Shown here in pieces: positions 59,814-64,000 of a DNA stretch of 64,000 nucleotides. Numbering within the stretch: the stretch's first letter is position 1; each line of letters opens with the position of its first letter. The notes beneath the pieces were generated by a model, which ran no database searches, was not told where the DNA came from, and saw only the letters and a list, made by a program, of their open reading frames with translations. The position numbers and the translations under genes were made by a program. Source of the DNA: Porphyrobacter sp. CACIAM 03H1 (GTDB lineage: Bacteria > Pseudomonadota > Alphaproteobacteria > Sphingomonadales > Sphingomonadaceae); NCBI RefSeq assembly GCF_002215495.1, contig NZ_CP021378.1, positions 3,240,659 through 3,304,658 on the forward strand. Reading direction: 5' to 3'.

Positions 59814-61286
59814 TCAGGCGGCGGCGAGCGCCTTGCGCCACGCCGCCAGCCGCGCGTCCCGCACCTCTGCCGCCATCGCCGGTTCGAAGCGGCTCAGCCG
59901 CCCACGCATCGCCTGCGCCGCGCTGGCGAGATCGGGGTACAGCCCCGCCCCGCTCGCGGCGAGCATCGCTGCGCCGAGCGCGGTGGTCTCGATGAAACCG
60001 GGCCGCTCCACCGGCACCCCGAGCACGTCGGCGAGATCCTGCGCCATCCAGTCGTTGGCCGCCATGCCGCCGTCGATCCTGAGGGTCTGCCACGGCGCCC
60101 CGTCGGCGGCATAGGCGGCGGCGAGGTCGTGGGTCTGGTGCGCCATCGCCTCCAGCGCCGCGCGGGCGAGCTCGGCCTTGCCGCTGGCGAAAGAGAGCCC
60201 GGCAATCACCCCGCGCGCCTCAGCATGCCAGTGCGGCGCGCCGAGGCCAGAGAGCGCGGGCACGATCACTACCCCGCCGCTGTCCGGGATCGAGCGCGCA
60301 AGCTCCTCGGTCTGGCTCGCCACATCGACTATGCCGAGCGAGTCCCTGAGCCACTGGACGAGACTCCCGGCGACGAACACCGATCCCTCGATGGCATAGG
60401 TGCGCTGCCCTTCGATCTGGGTCAGCACGGTGCCGAGCAGACGGTTCTTCGAGCGTGGGATGCGGGCGCCCTGGCAGGTCAGAACGAAAGCGCCGGTGCC
60501 GTAGGTCGCCTTGGTCTGGCCGGGCGCGAGGCAGGCCTGGCCGACGGTCGCGGCCTGCTGATCGCCGGCAAGGCCGGTGATCGGGATGGCGCGGCCGAAC
60601 AGGTCGGGATCGGTCACCGCCAGCGGTCCTGCCATGTCGACGACCCCGGGAAGCGCCGCCAACGGCACGCCGAAGAGGTCGCAAAGACCTTCGTCGAACT
60701 GCGCGTCCTCCAGCCCCATCAGCAGCGTGCGGCTGGCGTTGGAGGCATCGGTGATGTGGGCCGCGCCGCCCGTCAGCTTGTAGACCAGCCAGCTTTCCAC
60801 CGTCCCGAAGGCGAGCGTGCCCTTCTCCGCCGCCGCCTTCACCTCGGGCACGTTGTCGAGCATCCAGCGCATCTTGGTGCCCGAGAAATAGGGATCGAGC
60901 AGCAGCCCGGTGCGCTCCTGCACCTCCGCCTCGTGCCCCGCCTCGCGCAATTCGGCGCAGAAGGGCTCGGTGCGGCGGTCCTGCCAGACGATCGCGTTGG
61001 CGAGCGGCTCGCCGGTCTGCCGGTCCCACGCCACCACGGTCTCGCGCTGGTTGGTGATGCCGATGCAGGCGATCATCGCCGCTCCGCCCGCCTTGGGCAC
61101 CATCGCCTGCGCGCAGGCGAGCGTCTTGTCCCAGATCTCGCGCGGATCGTGCTCCACCCAGCCGCCTTGCGGATAATGCTGGGTGAGCGGCTCCTGCGCC
61201 GAGGCGACCAGCACCCCGTCGCTGGCAAACAGCATCGCGCGGGTCGAGGTGGTGCCTTCATCGAGGACGAGGATGTAATCGGACAT
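59814..61286 (-). CDS. glpK: Glycerol kinase
   Basis: Phosphorylates glycerol to glycerol-3-phosphate. The 490-residue FGGY-family kinase begins YILVLDEGTTSTRAMLF (phosphate-binding loop; Glu replaces the usual Gln of DQGTTS). It has IGITNQRETVVAWDRQTGEP and CQGARIPRSKNRLLGTV for the glycerol site, GLGAPHW, and the C-terminal IDGGMAANDWMAQ. Its stop is three bases past that of the convergent rcdA. No glpF or glpD is adjacent. Confidence 0.95.
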   Translation of the reverse strand: MSDYILVLDEGTTSTRAMLFASDGVLVASAQEPLTQHYPQGGWVEHDPREIWDKTLACAQAMVPKAGGAAMIACIGITNQRETVVAWDRQTGEPLANAIVWQDRRTEPFCAELREAGHEAEVQERTGLLLDPYFSGTKMRWMLDNVPEVKAAAEKGTLAFGTVESWLVYKLTGGAAHITDASNASRTLLMGLEDAQFDEGLCDLFGVPLAALPGVVDMAGPLAVTDPDLFGRAIPITGLAGDQQAATVGQACLAPGQTKATYGTGAFVLTCQGARIPRSKNRLLGTVLTQIEGQRTYAIEGSVFVAGSLVQWLRDSLGIVDVASQTEELARSIPDSGGVVIVPALSGLGAPHWHAEARGVIAGLSFASGKAELARAALEAMAHQTHDLAAAYAADGAPWQTLRIDGGMAANDWMAQDLADVLGVPVERPGFIETTALGAAMLAASGAGLYPDLASAAQAMRGRLSRFEPAMAAEVRDARLAAWRKALAAA

Positions 61287-61403
61287 GGACAGGCTCTCCC
61301 GTTTTGCGGTGTCCTAGCCGGACGGGGCGCGGGAAGTCGAGACGCTCTTCCCTGCGATCCGCCTGATCCGGAGCGGGGGTTGCCCAAAGAAGATGGCGGG
61401 GCC

Positions 61404-62306
61404 ATGTGTGCCCCCATGGTCACGATCCCCGAGAAACCCTGGCCCACCGGCCTTGCCGAAGATGTCGAGCCACTCGTCAGGCGCGTGCTCGCGCCCAACC
61501 CTTCGCCCTACACCTTCACCGGCACCCAGACCTATGTCGTTGGCGAGGCGCAGGGGCCCGACTGTGCGGTGATCGATCCCGGTCCGGACGAACCCGCGCA
61601 CATCGAGGCGATCATCGCCGCCGTCGCGGGCCGCAGGGTGCTGGCGATCATGTGCACCCACACCCACCGCGACCACTCACCCGCCGCTGCCCCGCTCGCG
61701 GCGAAGACCGGCGCGCCGATCGTCGGCTGCGCGCCGCTGGTGCTGACGGTGGACGGCCCGCGCTCCGACGAGGCCTTCGACCCGACCTATGATCCCGACC
61801 GCGTGCTGCTCGATGGCGAGGCGATGCGCGGCACCGGCTGGACGCTCACCGCCGTCGCCACGCCGGGGCACACCTCGAACCACCTGTGCTTCGCGCTGGA
61901 GGAATCGGGCGCTCTGTTCACCGGCGATCATGTCATGGGCTGGTCGACCAGCGTCGTCATCCCGCCCGACGGCGACATGGGCGATTACATGGCGAGCCTC
62001 GAAAAACTGATGGGGCGCGACGACGTGCGCTACCACTCGGCCCATGGCGCGGCGATCGAAAAGCCGCGCCAGCTGGTGCGCGGCATGATCGGCCACCGCC
62101 GCCAGCGCGAGGCGCAGATCCTGCGCCTGCTGGGCGAGGCTGCGCGGCCCGTGAGCGGCTTCATCCCCGAGATGTACAAGGGGCTTGACCCGCGCCTTGT
62201 CGGCGCTGCCGAGATGAGCGTGACGGCGCATCTGCTCGACCTCGAGAAGCGCGGCATGGTGCGGCGCGCCGAGGGCGACGGGGCGGACATCTGGCAGCCG
62301 GCCTGA
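61404..62306 (+). CDS. MBL-fold metallo-hydrolase with winged-helix tail (LACTB2-like)
   Basis: Metallo-beta-lactamase-fold enzyme of 300 residues. The zinc site is THTHRDHS with further ligands in TPGHTSNH, FTGDHVMGW and YHSAHG. The C-terminal part (about 230-300: HRRQREAQILRLL, AHLLDLEKRGMVRR) forms a winged helix found in LACTB2-like RNA hydrolases. The substrate is unknown. ATG 61404 is used; ATG 61416 is close by. It is divergent from glpK. Confidence 0.88.
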   Translation: MCAPMVTIPEKPWPTGLAEDVEPLVRRVLAPNPSPYTFTGTQTYVVGEAQGPDCAVIDPGPDEPAHIEAIIAAVAGRRVLAIMCTHTHRDHSPAAAPLAAKTGAPIVGCAPLVLTVDGPRSDEAFDPTYDPDRVLLDGEAMRGTGWTLTAVATPGHTSNHLCFALEESGALFTGDHVMGWSTSVVIPPDGDMGDYMASLEKLMGRDDVRYHSAHGAAIEKPRQLVRGMIGHRRQREAQILRLLGEAARPVSGFIPEMYKGLDPRLVGAAEMSVTAHLLDLEKRGMVRRAEGDGADIWQPA

Positions 62307-62377
62307 CGCGAAGCGGCTTGCACCCCCGCGCGATCCGTGTTCCACTCGGTGCGGGTCGCGTTCAGGGGGGAACGGCT

Positions 62378-63151
62378 TTGGCCACAGCAGCAGCACCGCG
62401 CCGCGCGCCCGCACGGGACAGGCGCTTCTTCGTGATCATGACCTTCGCGATGACGCTGGTCATCGTCGCTGGGTTCTCAGTCAATCTCGCGATGGGGCGC
62501 TCGAGCTTCGCCCTGCCCATGCCGTTCCATGTCCACGGCATAGTCTTCATGGGCTGGCTGGGGTTGGCAATCGCGCAGGTCGTGACCATCGCCACCGGCA
62601 ACACCGCGCTGCACATCAGGCTGGGCAAGCTCGCCTACCTGTGGATCCCGCTGATGGTCGCGGCGGGCACGATGATGATCGTCGTCTCGGCGCGCACCAC
62701 GGGCGGGCCGTTCTTCTTCGCCATGAACGAGTTCCTGGTAAGCAACTTCGCGGGCCTGCTCACCTTCGGCGGTCTCGCGCTGTGGGCGCTGCGCGTGCGG
62801 CGCCACACCGGCTGGCACCGTCGGCTGATGCTGGTGGCGATGAGCGTGCTGACCGGCCCCGGGCTGGGGCGGCTCCTTCCGATGCCGCTGTTCATGCCCT
62901 ACGCATGGAGCGCCACGATCCTGCTGACCTTCATTGTCCCGGTGATCGGCATGATCGCCGACCGGCGCAGCGAAGGCCGCGTGCATCCCGCCTGGTGGTG
63001 GGGGATGGGCATCAATGTCGGTGCCTTCGCCGCCTCGATGCTGCTCGCCTATTCGCCCCTCGGCTACGCCTTGACGGAATGGGTGGTGAGCGGATCGCCG
63101 GGCGCCGCACGGCCGATGGAGGCGCATATTCCGCCGGGCTTCAAGTTCTAG
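62378..63151 (+). CDS. Multi-pass membrane protein of unknown function
   Basis: A 257-residue integral membrane protein. About seven helices follow an Arg-rich N-terminus ([11 protein letters not shown]), including VIMTFAMTLVIVAGFSVNLAM, GIVFMGWLGLAIAQVVTIA, and a His/Trp-containing RRHTGWHRRLMLVAM loop. I do not recognise a named family. TTG 62378 with GGGGGG upstream is the best start. It resembles the membrane protein at 33857 only in general layout. nadA starts 81 bases after its stop. Confidence 0.7.
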   Translation: MATAAAPRRAPARDRRFFVIMTFAMTLVIVAGFSVNLAMGRSSFALPMPFHVHGIVFMGWLGLAIAQVVTIATGNTALHIRLGKLAYLWIPLMVAAGTMMIVVSARTTGGPFFFAMNEFLVSNFAGLLTFGGLALWALRVRRHTGWHRRLMLVAMSVLTGPGLGRLLPMPLFMPYAWSATILLTFIVPVIGMIADRRSEGRVHPAWWWGMGINVGAFAASMLLAYSPLGYALTEWVVSGSPGAARPMEAHIPPGFKF

Positions 63152-63232
63152 CGGCCCCCACGCTTTTCGCTCGAAAATCGCGGCCCAGCGCCTATATCCC
63201 CGCGCAACAGCCAACAGCGGGATCGTCAACCC

Positions 63233-64000
63233 ATGAGCTATGTCACCAAAGTCCCCACCGGCGCGGACCTGCTCGCCGAGATCGACCGTCTGCGCAAGGA
63301 ACGCAATGCGGTGATCCTCGCGCATTACTACCAGACGCCCGACATTCAGGACATTGCCGACTTCGTGGGGGATTCGCTGGAGCTTTCGCGCAAGGCGGCG
63401 GCGACCGATGCGGACGTGATCGCCTTCTGCGGGGTCAAGTTCATGGCCGACACCGCCAAGATCCTCTCGCCCCAGAAGACCGTGATCCTGCCCGACATGG
63501 ACGCCGGGTGCAGCCTTGAAGACAGCTGCCCGCCCGAGAAGTTCCGCGCCTTCCGCGAGGCGCACCCCGATCACATCGCGCTGACCTACATCAACTGCTC
63601 GACCGAGGTGAAGGCGCTCTCGGACATCATTGTGACGAGTTCGAGCGCCGAGACGATCCTCGCCCAGATCCCTCCCGAACAGAAGATCATCTTCGGCCCC
63701 GACCGGCACCTCGGCGGCTATCTGGCGCGCAAGTTCAACCGCGAGATGCTGCTGTGGCCCGGCGTGTGCATCGTCCACGAGGCCTTCTCGGAGACCGAGC
63801 TTCTGAAGCTCAAGGAGCAATTTCCCGGCGCGCCGATTGCCGCGCACCCGGAATGCCCGCCGACGATCATCGACCACGCGGACTATGTCGGCTCGACCAG
63901 CGGCATCCTCAGCTTTGCCAAGACCTTTCCCGGCGACACCCTGATCGTCGCCACCGAGCCGCACATCATCCACCAGATGCAGAAGGCCCTGCCCGAGAAG
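63233..64000 (+). CDS. nadA: Quinolinate synthase, 3' end cut by window
   Basis: Iron-sulfur enzyme that condenses iminoaspartate with dihydroxyacetone phosphate to quinolinate in NAD synthesis. The 256 visible codons include [21 protein letters not shown], the first cluster Cys in [42 protein letters not shown] and STSGIL. The last cluster cysteine and C-terminus lie beyond the right edge. Start ATG 63233 ([10 protein letters not shown]). Confidence 0.96.
   Translation, partial: MSYVTKVPTGADLLAEIDRLRKERNAVILAHYYQTPDIQDIADFVGDSLELSRKAAATDADVIAFCGVKFMADTAKILSPQKTVILPDMDAGCSLEDSCPPEKFRAFREAHPDHIALTYINCSTEVKALSDIIVTSSSAETILAQIPPEQKIIFGPDRHLGGYLARKFNREMLLWPGVCIVHEAFSETELLKLKEQFPGAPIAAHPECPPTIIDHADYVGSTSGILSFAKTFPGDTLIVATEPHIIHQMQKALPEK

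Overview
The window is a GC-rich, densely coded chromosomal segment from an alphaproteobacterium. The gene set (ChpT, RcdA, RpoH, DUF3297, DUF1465, DUF6607, several TonB receptors) and the gene order tRNA-Leu / tig / clpP / clpX point to Sphingomonadales, most likely an Erythrobacteraceae member. The dispersed GAGCTTGTCGAAG-type repeats are also typical of that group. There is no prophage, CRISPR array, complete insertion sequence or rRNA operon. About 60 protein genes, two tRNAs and one partial RNase P RNA were found.

Layout. 1-4.8 kb: rnpB (3' end cut by the left edge), AmpD-like amidase, chpT, a GIY-YIG/JAMM fusion gene bracketed by inverted REP elements, an RluD-type pseudouridine synthase, rpoH with a strong terminator, and a near-consensus parS site. 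4.8-10.1 kb: secreted M20 amidohydrolase, then mtgA, a CDF zinc transporter, an ECF sigma factor, its anti-sigma factor and a secreted fasciclin protein. 10.1-17.6 kb: clpX, clpP (sigma-32-like promoter), an oppositely oriented amidase, tig with a Lys/Ala-rich tail, tRNA-Leu(UAG), DUF3297 and der. 17.6-21.1 kb: DUF2721, an exported protein whose Shine-Dalgarno is buried in a hairpin, bfr, bfd (Fur-like box) and DUF418. 21.2-25.5 kb: a SPOR/Sel1 protein divergent from a ParA / acidic-RHH / TPR-SPOR lipoprotein operon. 25.5-31.1 kb: pyrB with a non-catalytic dihydroorotase homologue, sppA, tRNA-Val(CAC), then two decayed genes. 31.2-42.2 kb: M14 peptidase, membrane protein, a TonB receptor / DUF6607 / PKHD hydroxylase iron locus, TetR and a second TonB receptor. 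42.2-50.2 kb: serS, surE, a K+ channel, a GloVer-repeat lipoprotein, small DUF proteins and rimO. 50.2-58.6 kb: TPR-like protein, L,D-transpeptidase, tilS, cpoB, RodZ-like protein and ptsP. 58.4-64 kb: two divergent YdcH-type proteins, a 36-bp perfect inverted repeat, rcdA, glpK, an MBL hydrolase, a membrane protein and nadA (cut by the right edge).

How the genes work together. Several parts of the CtrA cell-cycle pathway lie here: ChpT passes phosphate to CtrA and CpdR, while ClpXP with RcdA degrades CtrA. RpoH, ClpP, ClpX and trigger factor form a protein quality control set. Bfr, Bfd, a heme/iron-type TonB receptor, DUF6607 and a PiuC-like hydroxylase form an iron set that shares Fur-like boxes. 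Envelope functions are prominent (AmpD-like amidase, MtgA, L,D-transpeptidase, CpoB, two SPOR proteins, RodZ-like). The most unusual items are the REP-bracketed GIY-YIG cassette fused in frame to a JAMM peptidase, the ParA/RHH/SPOR operon, the Shine-Dalgarno-sequestering hairpin and the long perfect palindrome near rcdA.
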